Source of the DNA: Janthinobacterium sp. BJB426
GTDB taxonomy: Bacteria; Pseudomonadota; Gammaproteobacteria; Burkholderiales; Burkholderiaceae_D
DNA: 64,000 nt
Direction: 5' to 3'
NCBI RefSeq assembly: GCF_002735705.1
Contig: NZ_PDZL01000003.1
Span: forward strand, 456,516-520,515
Shown here: one piece after another, positions 43,101 to 51,688 of the stretch
Layout: every line of letters begins with the position of its first letter
Position numbering within the stretch: position 1 is the stretch's first letter
Notes under the pieces: model-generated
Seen by the model: the letters and a program-made list of their open reading frames with translations, nothing else
What the model was told of the DNA's origin: nothing
Databases searched by the model: none
Program-made: the position numbers and the translations under genes

Positions 43101-44804
43101 ATGGCAGAACAGGCAAAACTTCCCCTCGGCAAACTGCTGATCCAGAAAGGCGTGATCAGCGAAGACCAGCTGCGCATCGCCCTGATCGAGCAACGGCGCA
43201 GCAGCGAACCGCTGGGCAAGCTCTTGATCACCCTGGGTTTTGTGACGGAAGCCACCGTGCGCGAGGCGCTCAGCGAAAACCTGAAACAGGTCAGCGCGGA
43301 TCTGTCGAGCCTGGTGGTCGACGCCATTGCATTAAAACTGATCCCGAAAGACGTGGCCAAGCGCTATCGCGTCTTCCCTATCGTCTATGAACGGCAGGCG
43401 GACAATCTGATCCTGGCCATGGCCGACACCAGCAACATCGTTGCGCTCGATCAAATCAGCGCCATGCTGGTCAAGGGCATCACGATTTCCACCGTGCTCG
43501 TCAATGAATCGGATATTTCGCGCGCCATCGACCAGTACTATGGTTTTGAACTGTCGATCGACGGCATCCTGCACGAAATCGAAACGGGCGAAGTCAGCTA
43601 TCAAAGCATGGCCTCGCCGTCGGACGAGTACAGCCAGCCCATGGTGCGCCTGATCGATGCGCTGCTGGCCGATGCCGTGCAGAACGGCGCCTCGGACATC
43701 CATTTCGAGCCGGAACAGTCGTTCCTGCGCATCCGCTACCGCATCGACGGCATCCTGCGGCAAATCCGCAGCCTGCACAAATCGTACTGGCCAGCCATGG
43801 CCGTGCGCCTGAAGGTGATGTCGAACATGAATATCGCCGAGGCGCGCGCGCCGCAGGATGGGCGCATCAGCATCAAGTTTTCCGGGCGGCAAATCGACTT
43901 CCGCGCCTCGGCGCAGCCCACCACGCATGGCGAAAACGTCGTGCTGCGCGTGCTGGACCGGCAAAAGGGCATCGTCCCGCTCGATTCCCTGGGCCTGGCC
44001 GAAGCGGAGCTGAACTTGTTGAAACTCATGATCGCGCGCCCCGACGGCGTGATCCTCGTGACGGGCCCGACGGGCAGCGGCAAGACCACCACCCTGTATT
44101 CGATACTCAACCATATCAATACGGAAAGCGTCAACATCATGACCCTGGAAGATCCGGTCGAGTATCCGATGAACATGATACGCCAGACTTCCGTCAACGA
44201 ATCCGTCAAGCTGGGCTTTGCCGACGGCATCCGCTCGATGATGCGGCAAGACCCGGACATCATTTTAGTTGGCGAGATCCGTGACCGCGAAACGGCGGAA
44301 ATGGCCTTTGCCGCCGCCATGACGGGCCACCAGGTGTATTCCACCCTGCATACGAGCTCGGCCATCGGTTCCGTGGCGCGCCTGCTCGACATCGGCATCT
44401 TGCCCGACATCATGGCCGGCAACATCATCGGCATCGTGGCGCAGCGCCTGGTGCGCCGTTTGTGTCCGCACTGCAAGGAAACAGTGGTCGCCGATACCAT
44501 CGAACGCCGCCTGCTGGGCCTGGTCCCGGACGAGGCGCCCGTGTCCATCTGCCGCGCCGTCGGCTGCGAGCGCTGCGCGCACCAGGGTTACAAGGGCCGC
44601 CTGGCCATCATGGAAATCCTCAAGATGACGGCCGAACTCGATGAATTGACGGCGCGCCGCGCCAGCAGCCGCGAATTGCAGAACGCGGCGCGCGCGGCCG
44701 GCTTCAAGGGCATCGTCGACGACGGCATGCGCCGCGTGCTGGAAGGCGTCACCACCCTGGAAGAAGTAGGCCGCGTGGTGGACCTGACGGAAAGGCTGGC
44801 CTGA
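43101..44804 (+). CDS. GspE/MshE-like ATPase of the second pilus-like system
   Basis: In this 567-residue motor ATPase, the N-terminal MshEN-type domain (LPLGKLLIQKGVISEDQLRI, then EPLGKLLITLGFVTEATV) lines up with MshE. However, Arg8 of the RLG motif is Pro here and the second KLG is PLG. Walker A is GPTGSGKTTTLY; LVGEIRDRETAEM and STLHTSSAIG are the Asp and His boxes; CPHC and CERC form the zinc site. Same length as MshE. It is encoded seven bases after the TPR gene. Confidence 0.95.
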   Translation: MAEQAKLPLGKLLIQKGVISEDQLRIALIEQRRSSEPLGKLLITLGFVTEATVREALSENLKQVSADLSSLVVDAIALKLIPKDVAKRYRVFPIVYERQADNLILAMADTSNIVALDQISAMLVKGITISTVLVNESDISRAIDQYYGFELSIDGILHEIETGEVSYQSMASPSDEYSQPMVRLIDALLADAVQNGASDIHFEPEQSFLRIRYRIDGILRQIRSLHKSYWPAMAVRLKVMSNMNIAEARAPQDGRISIKFSGRQIDFRASAQPTTHGENVVLRVLDRQKGIVPLDSLGLAEAELNLLKLMIARPDGVILVTGPTGSGKTTTLYSILNHINTESVNIMTLEDPVEYPMNMIRQTSVNESVKLGFADGIRSMMRQDPDIILVGEIRDRETAEMAFAAAMTGHQVYSTLHTSSAIGSVARLLDIGILPDIMAGNIIGIVAQRLVRRLCPHCKETVVADTIERRLLGLVPDEAPVSICRAVGCERCAHQGYKGRLAIMEILKMTAELDELTARRASSRELQNAARAAGFKGIVDDGMRRVLEGVTTLEEVGRVVDLTERLA

Positions 44805-46009
44805 TGGCGCAATATGTCTACCGCGCCATGGATGCCGCCGGCGCCCTGATTCCCGGCAGCATGGAGGCGGCCAACGTGCCGGACCTGGAAGCGCGTTTGC
44901 ACCGCATGCAGCTCGACTTGATCGACTGCAAGATCACGGGCCAGTATCTGGTGCTGCTGGGCAAGCGCATCATCCACCGCCGCGACCTGATCAATTTCTG
45001 CTTTCACATGGAGCAATTGACGGGGGCCGGCGTGCCCATCCTGGAAGGCTTGAATGACTTGCGCGAAAGCACGGACCATCCGCGCCTGCGCGAAGTCGTC
45101 ACGGACCTGATCGAAAGCATCGAGGGCGGCCTGCCCCTGTCGGGCGCGCTGGCCCAGCATGGCGACATCTTCGACGCCACGTTTACCAGCCTGATCCTGG
45201 CGGGAGAACAAAGCGGCAGGATCGCCGAGGTGTTCAAGAACCTGTCGGAAAGCCTGAAATGGCAGGACGAGCTGGCCTCGCAGACGCGCAAGATCATCAT
45301 GTACCCCGTCGTCGTCGCCATCGTCGTGGCGGCCGTGACGTTTTTCCTGATGATTTATCTCGTGCCCCAGCTGACGGCCTTCATCCGCAACATGGGCGGC
45401 GAGCTGCCGCTGCACACGCGCGTGCTCATTGCCGTATCGAACGTGTTCATCGACTACTGGTATCTGCTGCTGGCTTTGCCCGTGCTGCTGTTTTTCGGCC
45501 TGCGCGCCCTGATCCGCCGCAACGAAGGCGCCCGCTATGCCTGGGATGGCTTGAAACTGCGGCTGTGGCTGGTCGGCCCCGTGCTGCACAAGATCATCCT
45601 GGCCCGCTTCGCCACGTTTTTTGCCCTGATGTATGCCTCCGGCATCACGATCCTCGAATGTATCCGCCTGTCCGAAGGCATCGCCGGCAACCAGGTGGTG
45701 GCGGCCGGCCTGCGCCGCGCCGCCCAGCTGATCAGCGAAGGCTACGGCGTCACTGCCGCCTTCCAGCACACGGGCATCTTCCCGCCGCTGGTGATCCGCA
45801 TGCTGAAGGTGGGCGAGGCCACGGGTTCGCTGGACACGGCCTTGCGCAATGTCAGTTACTTTTACAACCGCGAAGTGAAGGAATTGATTGAAAAAGTGCA
45901 AGCCATGATCGAGCCGGCCATGACGGTCATCCTGGGCCTGCTGCTGGGCTGGATCATGCTGTCGGTGCTGGGGCCGATCTACGACACCATCAGCACAATT
46001 AAAACCTGA
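44804..46009 (+). CDS. GspF-family inner-membrane platform protein
   Basis: This 401-residue protein has two T2SSF domains (FCFHMEQLTGAGVPILEGL and TFFALMYASGITILECIRLS) and transmembrane helices near 168-195, 215-235 and 370-395. It shares one base with the ATPase stop (TGATG). It is a paralogue of MshG of similar length. Confidence 0.94.
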   Translation: MAQYVYRAMDAAGALIPGSMEAANVPDLEARLHRMQLDLIDCKITGQYLVLLGKRIIHRRDLINFCFHMEQLTGAGVPILEGLNDLRESTDHPRLREVVTDLIESIEGGLPLSGALAQHGDIFDATFTSLILAGEQSGRIAEVFKNLSESLKWQDELASQTRKIIMYPVVVAIVVAAVTFFLMIYLVPQLTAFIRNMGGELPLHTRVLIAVSNVFIDYWYLLLALPVLLFFGLRALIRRNEGARYAWDGLKLRLWLVGPVLHKIILARFATFFALMYASGITILECIRLSEGIAGNQVVAAGLRRAAQLISEGYGVTAAFQHTGIFPPLVIRMLKVGEATGSLDTALRNVSYFYNREVKELIEKVQAMIEPAMTVILGLLLGWIMLSVLGPIYDTISTIKT

Positions 46010-46016
46010 GGCCGCC

Positions 46017-47582
46017 GTGTTCCGCAAACAATTACTCTACCTCACCAGCGACGCCCTGTGCGCCTACGACTGGGACCACGGCGTGCTGGGCCCGGGCCAG
46101 TCCTTTCCCGCCAGCGCGGCCGGGCTGGACGGCTTCGCCGCGTGGCTGGAAGACCCGCAGCAGCAAAGGCTGGGCGTGCCCGCCTACCTGCTGACGGACT
46201 TGATCGAGGAAGATTTCCAGCATCAGCTCGTGCCCCATGTGCGCGGCAAGGCGGGCCGCGCCCTGCTCGAGCGGCGCAGGCAGCAGCTGCACCGCGATAC
46301 GCCCTACCGGGGCAGCGCCATGCTGGGCCGCGAAAGCACTGGCCGCCACGACGACCAGGTGCTGTTTTTCGCCCTCACCAATCCCACCTTGCTGCAGCCG
46401 TGGACCGAGGCGCTCGAACACTTGCGCGTGCCCGTGGCCGGCATCTATTCGACCAGCCTGCTCAGTATCGCGCTGGTCAAAAAGCTGTCGATCGCGCACG
46501 AACACCTGCTGCTGGTGACGCAGCAATCGGGCGGCTTGCGGCAAAGTTACTATGAAAAGGGCCAGCTGCGCTTCTCGCGCCAGACGGCCACCATCGCACT
46601 CGACGGCGTGGCCGTGAATATCGCGCTGGAAACGGAAAAGACGCGGCAATTTCTCACCAGCACGCGCATGCTGGCGCGCGGCGACCTTCTGAATACTGTC
46701 ATCCTGGCGCCGGCCGCGCAGATCGCCAAGCTTGAACTGCTGTGCGACAACGGCGTCGAAGTGGCGTACCACTTCATCGACATGCAACTGGCCGGCGCAC
46801 GGGTGGGCTTGCGCCAGACGCCGGCGCTGGCCGATGCATTGCTGCTGACCTTACTGGGCAAGCATCCGCCGGCCAGCCACTATCCGCCCGGCGCGCTGGC
46901 CCGCTACTACCACTTCCAGCGCGCGCGCAAGACGCTGTATGGCGCCAGCGCGCTGATCGGCGCGTCGGCCGCCCTGTGGTGCGTGATCAATCTGCTTGGC
47001 GGCATCGCCGACGGGGCCAGCACGCAGCGGCTGGCGCAGGAAACGGCGTCCTACCAGGAACGCTACCGCAGCGTCATGTCGACGCAGCCGCCGGCGCCGG
47101 CCAAGACGCAGAACATGAAAGTGGCCGTCACCCTGGGGCAGATGATCGCCAGCCAGGCGCCGGAGCCGGGCCGCCTGCTGGGCATGCTGAGCGCAGCGCT
47201 GGAGCAGGCGCCGCAAATCCAGCTGGGCCAGCTGCACTGGAACGCGGGACCGCCCCCTGCGCGCACGAGCGGCAGCCAGCAGGCGCCGCCGCAGACGGAA
47301 GGCGGTCGCCCGCTGGGCAGCAGCCTGGCCGGCATTCCTGTCGCGCCGCCGCAGGCGCTGCGCCTGGAAGCGGATGTGGCCATGCCGAACAATGACTACC
47401 GCGCCGCGCTCGCCGCCATCACGGCCTTCGCGCAAACCCTGGCGCGCCAGCCTGGCATGCAGGTGACGCTCGAGGAAACGCCGCTCGACTTGCGTCCCAG
47501 CGTGGCCCTGTCCGGCAAGAGCGCCGCGCCGGCGCCGGACAGCCAGGCCCGCTTTACCCTCTTGCTGGAGTGGCAGCCATGA
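46017..47582 (+). CDS. PilM-PilN-like fusion protein of the second pilus-like system
   Basis: This 521-residue protein combines a cytoplasmic actin-like PilM/MshI part (residues 1 to about 290; LFFALTNPTLLQPWTEAL, IYSTSLLSIALVKKLSIAHE) and a transmembrane helix near 308-325 (LYGASALIGASAALWCVINL). A periplasmic part with a coiled coil and a PilN-like domain follows (DYRAALAAITAFAQTLARQ). In the MSHA locus these roles are split between two genes, so this is a natural fusion or an extended MshI. The start is GTG 46017, seven bases after the previous stop. Confidence 0.78.
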   Translation: MFRKQLLYLTSDALCAYDWDHGVLGPGQSFPASAAGLDGFAAWLEDPQQQRLGVPAYLLTDLIEEDFQHQLVPHVRGKAGRALLERRRQQLHRDTPYRGSAMLGRESTGRHDDQVLFFALTNPTLLQPWTEALEHLRVPVAGIYSTSLLSIALVKKLSIAHEHLLLVTQQSGGLRQSYYEKGQLRFSRQTATIALDGVAVNIALETEKTRQFLTSTRMLARGDLLNTVILAPAAQIAKLELLCDNGVEVAYHFIDMQLAGARVGLRQTPALADALLLTLLGKHPPASHYPPGALARYYHFQRARKTLYGASALIGASAALWCVINLLGGIADGASTQRLAQETASYQERYRSVMSTQPPAPAKTQNMKVAVTLGQMIASQAPEPGRLLGMLSAALEQAPQIQLGQLHWNAGPPPARTSGSQQAPPQTEGGRPLGSSLAGIPVAPPQALRLEADVAMPNNDYRAALAAITAFAQTLARQPGMQVTLEETPLDLRPSVALSGKSAAPAPDSQARFTLLLEWQP

Positions 47583-48250
47583 GCGGCCCCGTCAAGCAGC
47601 CACCCCTGCCCGGCATGCAGCGGGCAAGCACGCCCATGCGCACCCTGCCCGCCTGGCTGGGCGAACTGCACCTGGTGCGCGGCGCCCTGCTGTGCTTTGC
47701 ACTGACCTTGCTGGTCAGCATGGCGCTGCTCAGCTTGAGCGCCGCCTATCGCATGCGCGAAGCGCAACAGCTGTACCTGGCCCAGCATACGCGCGCGGCG
47801 GCGGCCACCCTGTTCAACCACGCGGAAGCGGAAAAGCAGGAAATCCGCGCCTACGAGCCGCAATTCCTGGCCCTGCGCCAGCGCGGCCTGATCGGCGAGG
47901 AAAACCGCCTGGCCTGGATCGACGCCATCCGCCGCAGCCAGGAACAGCGCAAGCTGCTGCCGATCAGCTATGACATCAGCCCGCAGCAAGGGCTGCGAGT
48001 GCCGTTGCCGATGGTGATGGGGCAATATCATCTGCGTGGCAGCCGCATGCGCCTGCAGATGGATTTGCTGCACGAGATGGATTTGCTGAACCTGTTTGAC
48101 GACTTGCGCCAGGCCGGCTATTTCGCCGTGCAGGATTGCACGCTCAAGCGCCATGGCGCGGCCGGCGGCGAGGCGGCGCCCGCCCTGGGCGCCGAATGCG
48201 AGCTGCTGTGGCTGACCGTCAACAGCCTGGCCGTGCCGGGGCCGCCATGA
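47579..48250 (+). CDS. PilO-like inner-membrane protein
   Basis: This 223-residue protein has a short cytoplasmic Pro-rich N terminus, one transmembrane helix (GALLCFALTLLVSMALLSLS, about 37-56), a helical segment (LFNHAEAEKQEIRAYEPQFL) and a C-terminal PilO/MshJ-like domain (MVMGQYHLRGSRMRLQMDL; HEMDLLNLFDDLRQAGYFAV). The family is assigned by layout and position rather than strong motifs. ATG 47579 overlaps the previous stop (ATGA). Confidence 0.72.
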   Translation: MSGPVKQPPLPGMQRASTPMRTLPAWLGELHLVRGALLCFALTLLVSMALLSLSAAYRMREAQQLYLAQHTRAAAATLFNHAEAEKQEIRAYEPQFLALRQRGLIGEENRLAWIDAIRRSQEQRKLLPISYDISPQQGLRVPLPMVMGQYHLRGSRMRLQMDLLHEMDLLNLFDDLRQAGYFAVQDCTLKRHGAAGGEAAPALGAECELLWLTVNSLAVPGPP

Positions 48251-48669
48251 AGTCCCTCCTCATCCCGCGCACCCTGATCCTTGGCGCGCTGCTGGCCGGC
48301 GCCGCGCTCACGGCCCAGGCACAAGCACAGCAGCTGGGGCGGTTGTTCCTGTCGCCCCAGCAGCGCGCCCAGCTCGATGCGCAGCGCTACGGGCCGCCGC
48401 CACCCGATCCGGTCATGGCCGCGCCACCGCCGCCACCGCCGCCCGCCCCGCCCGTGGAATTGAATGGCGTGGTGCAGCGCAGCAGCGGCCGCTCCACCGT
48501 CTGGCTGAACCAGGAAGCGCAGAACGAGCCGCACAACCGCCTTGCCCGTGACAAACCCGGTACCTTGACCCTGCGCCTGTCGAACGGCCAGGTGCTGCTG
48601 CTCAAACCTGGCCAGCGCTACGATCCGGCCAGCGGCACGGTGACCGAGGCGCAGGAGACGCCGCCATGA
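48247..48669 (+). CDS. PilP/MshK-like periplasmic protein
   Basis: This 140-residue secreted protein has the signal LILGALLAGAALTAQAQA, a polyproline stretch (APPPPPPPAPP) and a compact beta domain (VELNGVVQRSSGRSTVWLN; GTLTLRLSNGQVLLLKPGQ). The shape is like MshK and GspC/PilP-type connectors between platform and secretin. It overlaps both neighbours by four bases. Confidence 0.72.
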   Translation: MKSLLIPRTLILGALLAGAALTAQAQAQQLGRLFLSPQQRAQLDAQRYGPPPPDPVMAAPPPPPPPAPPVELNGVVQRSSGRSTVWLNQEAQNEPHNRLARDKPGTLTLRLSNGQVLLLKPGQRYDPASGTVTEAQETPP

Positions 48670-49400
48670 CGCCACGGCCAGCTCATCGTCAAACCCGTCG
48701 CCAGCGCGGCGCCGCCCTGTTGCTGCTGGTGGCCGTGCTGGGCCTGGGCGCGGCCAGCCTGCTGATCAGCGCCTTTGGCCGCAACACGGGCGAGGCCGAA
48801 CGCCAGCAGCGCACCCTGGCCACCCTGGCGCAGGCGCGCGAAGCCTTGCTGGGTTTTGCCGCCACGCAAGGCCGGCTGCCACGTCCGGCCGCCTCCGCTC
48901 TCGACGGGCGCGAACGGTCCGCCGACTGCGCCGACGATGCCGCATGCAGCGGCTTTTTGCCATGGGTGGCGCTGGGCGTGGACGGGGTGGATGCCTGGGG
49001 CAAGTTGCTGCGCTACAGCGTCACGCCGGAAATGGCGCGCGCGCCCATCGTCTCGTTTTCCGCCATCGCCAACAGAGTCGTGCTCGAGCGCGGCGCGCGC
49101 GGCGAATTCGTCTTCGTGGCGGGCCAGGAACAGTGCGACGTCAGCGTCCAGTGCCTGCCTGTCGTGCTGTTCTCGCAAGGCAAGGATCATTACGGCACGG
49201 CCGCCAGCGGCGTGATGCAGATCAATATGGCACGCGGCAATATCGACGAAGCGGCCAACGACCGCGCCAGCCGCAGTTTCATTGCCCGCCCCGCCACCGG
49301 CAATGCCGCACTGCCCGGTGGCGCCTTCGACGACATGCTGACCTGGATTACCTTGCCCACCCTGTACCAACGCATGCGCGCCGCGCGCAACCTGCCATGA
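48666..49400 (+). CDS. Atypical prepilin-like protein (PilX/PulK-type N terminus)
   Basis: This 244-residue protein has RQRG/AALLLLVAVLGLGAASLL at the N terminus, a prepilin-like helix lacking Glu5. The body carries GFLPWVALGVDGVDAWGKL, LRYSVTPEM and a C-terminal AFDDMLTWITLPTLYQRM. The next gene's product shares these three segments in the same order, so the two are paralogues. Cysteine pairs (SADCADDAACSG; QCDVSVQC) may form disulfides. Confidence 0.78.
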   Translation: MTPRPAHRQTRRQRGAALLLLVAVLGLGAASLLISAFGRNTGEAERQQRTLATLAQAREALLGFAATQGRLPRPAASALDGRERSADCADDAACSGFLPWVALGVDGVDAWGKLLRYSVTPEMARAPIVSFSAIANRVVLERGARGEFVFVAGQEQCDVSVQCLPVVLFSQGKDHYGTAASGVMQINMARGNIDEAANDRASRSFIARPATGNAALPGGAFDDMLTWITLPTLYQRMRAARNLP

Positions 49401-50107
49401 GCACCCGCCATCCGCGCCGCCAGGGCGGCTTTTCCCTGATCGAGATCGCCATCGTGCTCGTCATCGTGGGCCTGATGATAGGCGGCCTGGTCACGCCCTT
49501 GACGGTGCAACTGGAACAGCGCAAGGTAGCCGAGACGCAACAAGCGCTGAATGAAGCGAAGGAAGCGCTGGCCGGTTACGCGCTGCGCTACGGCTACCTG
49601 CCCTGTCCCGCCATCTCCGCCGGCAATGGCCTGGAAGATCGGCGTGGCACGCGCTGCACGGGCGAAAAACGCGCCGGTTTCCTGCCCTGGGCCACCCTGG
49701 GACTACGCCAGGGCGACAGCTGGAACAATCTGTTCCGCTACAGCGTGACGCCGGCCTTCAGCGACAGCGGCCAGCTTTTCAGCCTGTCGACGCCGCGCGA
49801 CATCAGCATCGTCACGCGCAATGGCGGCGCGCTGCTGCAGGCGACGGCCTTGAACGACATCCCCGCCATGATCATGTCGCACGGCAAGAACGGTTTCAGC
49901 GCCACCAGCGTGCAGGGGCAGCGCCAGGCTGTGCCGTTCGGCAACAATGTCGACGAGCGCAACAATGCTTCGAACGCCACCACCGTCATCAGCCGCGCCG
50001 CCAGCGGCCCGCAGCAGGCGGGCGGCGAGTTCGACGACCTCGTCGCCTGGCTGTCGCCGAACATCCTGTTCAACCGCATGGTGGCCGCGCAAAGGCTGCC
50101 GCGCTGA
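49397..50107 (+). CDS. Prepilin of the second pilus-like system (Glu5 present)
   Basis: This 236-residue prepilin has RRQGG/FSLIEIAIVLVIVGLMIG, a full processing motif with Glu5. It then has GFLPWATLGLRQGDSWNNL, FRYSVTPAF and EFDDLVAWLSPNILFNRM, matching the preceding protein. One disulfide is likely (LPCPAIS with RGTRCTG). The stop shares a base with the ABC permease start, so a pilin and a transporter subunit are translationally coupled. Confidence 0.83.
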   Translation: MSTRHPRRQGGFSLIEIAIVLVIVGLMIGGLVTPLTVQLEQRKVAETQQALNEAKEALAGYALRYGYLPCPAISAGNGLEDRRGTRCTGEKRAGFLPWATLGLRQGDSWNNLFRYSVTPAFSDSGQLFSLSTPRDISIVTRNGGALLQATALNDIPAMIMSHGKNGFSATSVQGQRQAVPFGNNVDERNNASNATTVISRAASGPQQAGGEFDDLVAWLSPNILFNRMVAAQRLPR

Positions 50108-50880
50108 TGTCCATGCTCTCGCCCGCCGTCACCATCGCCCGCTACACGCTGCTCGAAGCGCTGCGCAGCCGGCTGCCGTGGCTGTTCTTGCTGGCCGCCT
50201 GCGCCGCCGCCGCCCTGGCCAGCTTCCTGCAGCAACTGGCGCTGACGGAAAGCGGCGCCGTGCAGGCGGCCCTGCTGGCGGCCACCTTGCGCCTGGCCGG
50301 CGTCTTCCTGCTGGCCACGTTTGTCATCACCAGCATGGCGCGCGAAGCGGCCGACCGGGGCCTGGAACTGCTGCTGGCGCTGCCGATGCCGCGCGCCGCC
50401 TACCTGCTGGGCAAACTGCTGGGCTACGGGGCGCTGGCGGCCGTGCCCGCCGTGCTGTTCGGCCTGTTGATGGCGCTGTTCGCCACGCCCGCGCAAAGCG
50501 CGCTGTGGGCGCTGTCGCTGCTGGGAGAATTGTGGATCGTCGCCGCCTTCAGCCTGCTGTGCGCGGCCAGCCTGCAACAAGCCCTGCCGGCGCTGGCCGC
50601 CACGGGCGGTTTCTACGTGCTGGCGCGCATGCTGGGCAGCCTGCAACTGCTGGCGCACGGCCCGCAGGCGGGTGATTCCTGGCCGCAACAGGCCACGGCC
50701 GGCGCCATCGACGTGCTGGCCCTGCTCCTGCCCCGCCTGGATGCCTTTACGCGCACGGAATGGCTGCTGTATGCCACCGGCGACTGGCAGGCGCTGCTCG
50801 ATGTGGCAGCGCAAACCGGCATTTATGTGGCCTTGCTGGCCAGCTGCGCATTGTGCGACTTTTACCGCAGGAACATCTGA
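50107..50880 (+). CDS. ABC-2-type transporter permease embedded in the pilus-like operon
   Basis: This 257-residue integral membrane protein has about six helices (LPWLFLLAACAAAALASFLQ; LAGVFLLATFVITSMAREAA; GYGALAAVPAVLFGLLMALF and others). REAADRGLELLLALPMPRAA is typical of NosY/CcmB-like ABC-2 permeases. Its natural partner is the orphan ABC ATPase that begins this locus (37382), since no other ABC subunit is present. It overlaps both neighbours by one base. The exported substrate is unknown. Confidence 0.87.
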   Translation: MSMLSPAVTIARYTLLEALRSRLPWLFLLAACAAAALASFLQQLALTESGAVQAALLAATLRLAGVFLLATFVITSMAREAADRGLELLLALPMPRAAYLLGKLLGYGALAAVPAVLFGLLMALFATPAQSALWALSLLGELWIVAAFSLLCAASLQQALPALAATGGFYVLARMLGSLQLLAHGPQAGDSWPQQATAGAIDVLALLLPRLDAFTRTEWLLYATGDWQALLDVAAQTGIYVALLASCALCDFYRRNI

Positions 50881-51602
50881 TGGCCGCCGCGCAGCGCCCC
50901 TGGACCAGCGTGCCGCGCCCCCTGTGCTGGCTGCTGGCGGCATGCTTGCTGTTGCAGCTGGGCTGGCGTCTGGCGCAGCAGCACGCTCCCGCCCAGGCAC
51001 GCCCCCTGCCCGCCGCGCCGCCGGCTGGCGTGGCGCGCCTGGCCAGCCTGGGCGAGCCGCTGGCCATGGCTAAGGCCATGCTGCTGTACCTGCAATCGTT
51101 CGAAGACCAGCCCGGCGTCAGCCTGCCGTGGCGCGAGCTCGACTATGACCGCCTGGCCGGCTGGCTGGAAACGGCGCAAACGCTCGATCCGCGCAGCCAG
51201 TATGCGCTGGTGGCCGCCAGTGTAGTGTACGCTGGCGTGGCCGACCCGCAACGCGCGCGCCGCATGCTGGCCTTTGTCGCCGCCAGCTTCGCAGCCGACC
51301 CGCAGCGGCGCTGGCCCGCCATGGCGCAGGCCGTGCTGGTGGCGAAGCACCAGTTGCACGACTTGCCGCTGGCGCTCGGCTACGCGCGCGCACTGCGCCG
51401 GCTGGCGACGGGACCGCACGTACCGCCTTGGGTGCGCGAGATGGAAGCGTTCATCCTGGAAGACATGGACCAGCTCGACAGCGCCCGCCTGGTGATCGGC
51501 GGCCTGCTCGCCAGCGGCCAGATCAGCGATCCGCACGAGCTGGCTTTCCTCGCGCGACGGCTCGACGAACTTGCCAAGAAGAAAGCAAAGGCCGTCCCAT
51601 GA
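50880..51602 (+). CDS. Membrane-anchored helical-repeat protein of unknown function
   Basis: This 240-residue protein has one N-terminal membrane anchor (PLCWLLAACLLLQLGWRLAQ, about 15-34) and a long helical periplasmic part with TPR-like spacing (LAMAKAMLLYLQSFEDQPGV; WLETAQTLDPRSQYALVAAS; LPLALGYARALRRLATGPHV; LDELAKKKAKAVP at the end). I do not recognise a family. Coupled to the permease by a one-base overlap, it may be an adaptor between transporter and pilus proteins; that is inference. Confidence 0.72.
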   Translation: MAAAQRPWTSVPRPLCWLLAACLLLQLGWRLAQQHAPAQARPLPAAPPAGVARLASLGEPLAMAKAMLLYLQSFEDQPGVSLPWRELDYDRLAGWLETAQTLDPRSQYALVAASVVYAGVADPQRARRMLAFVAASFAADPQRRWPAMAQAVLVAKHQLHDLPLALGYARALRRLATGPHVPPWVREMEAFILEDMDQLDSARLVIGGLLASGQISDPHELAFLARRLDELAKKKAKAVP

Positions 51603-51667
51603 CCCGCTGCCTGAAATGCCATGCGCGCCCGGCACCAATTGCAGTAAACTGCCATCCCAAGCTGTAG
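51599..51667 (+). CDS. Possible 22-residue peptide with a CxxCH motif
   Basis: ATG 51599 overlaps the previous stop (ATGA) and opens a 22-codon frame with C4-LK-C7-H8 and C18-H19. The four-base overlap is the same coupling used between the real genes here. It may equally be chance, as it has no signal sequence and no known family. Confidence 0.25.
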   Translation: MTRCLKCHARPAPIAVNCHPKL

Positions 51668-51688
51668 CACTTTTTTCAAGGAAATCCC

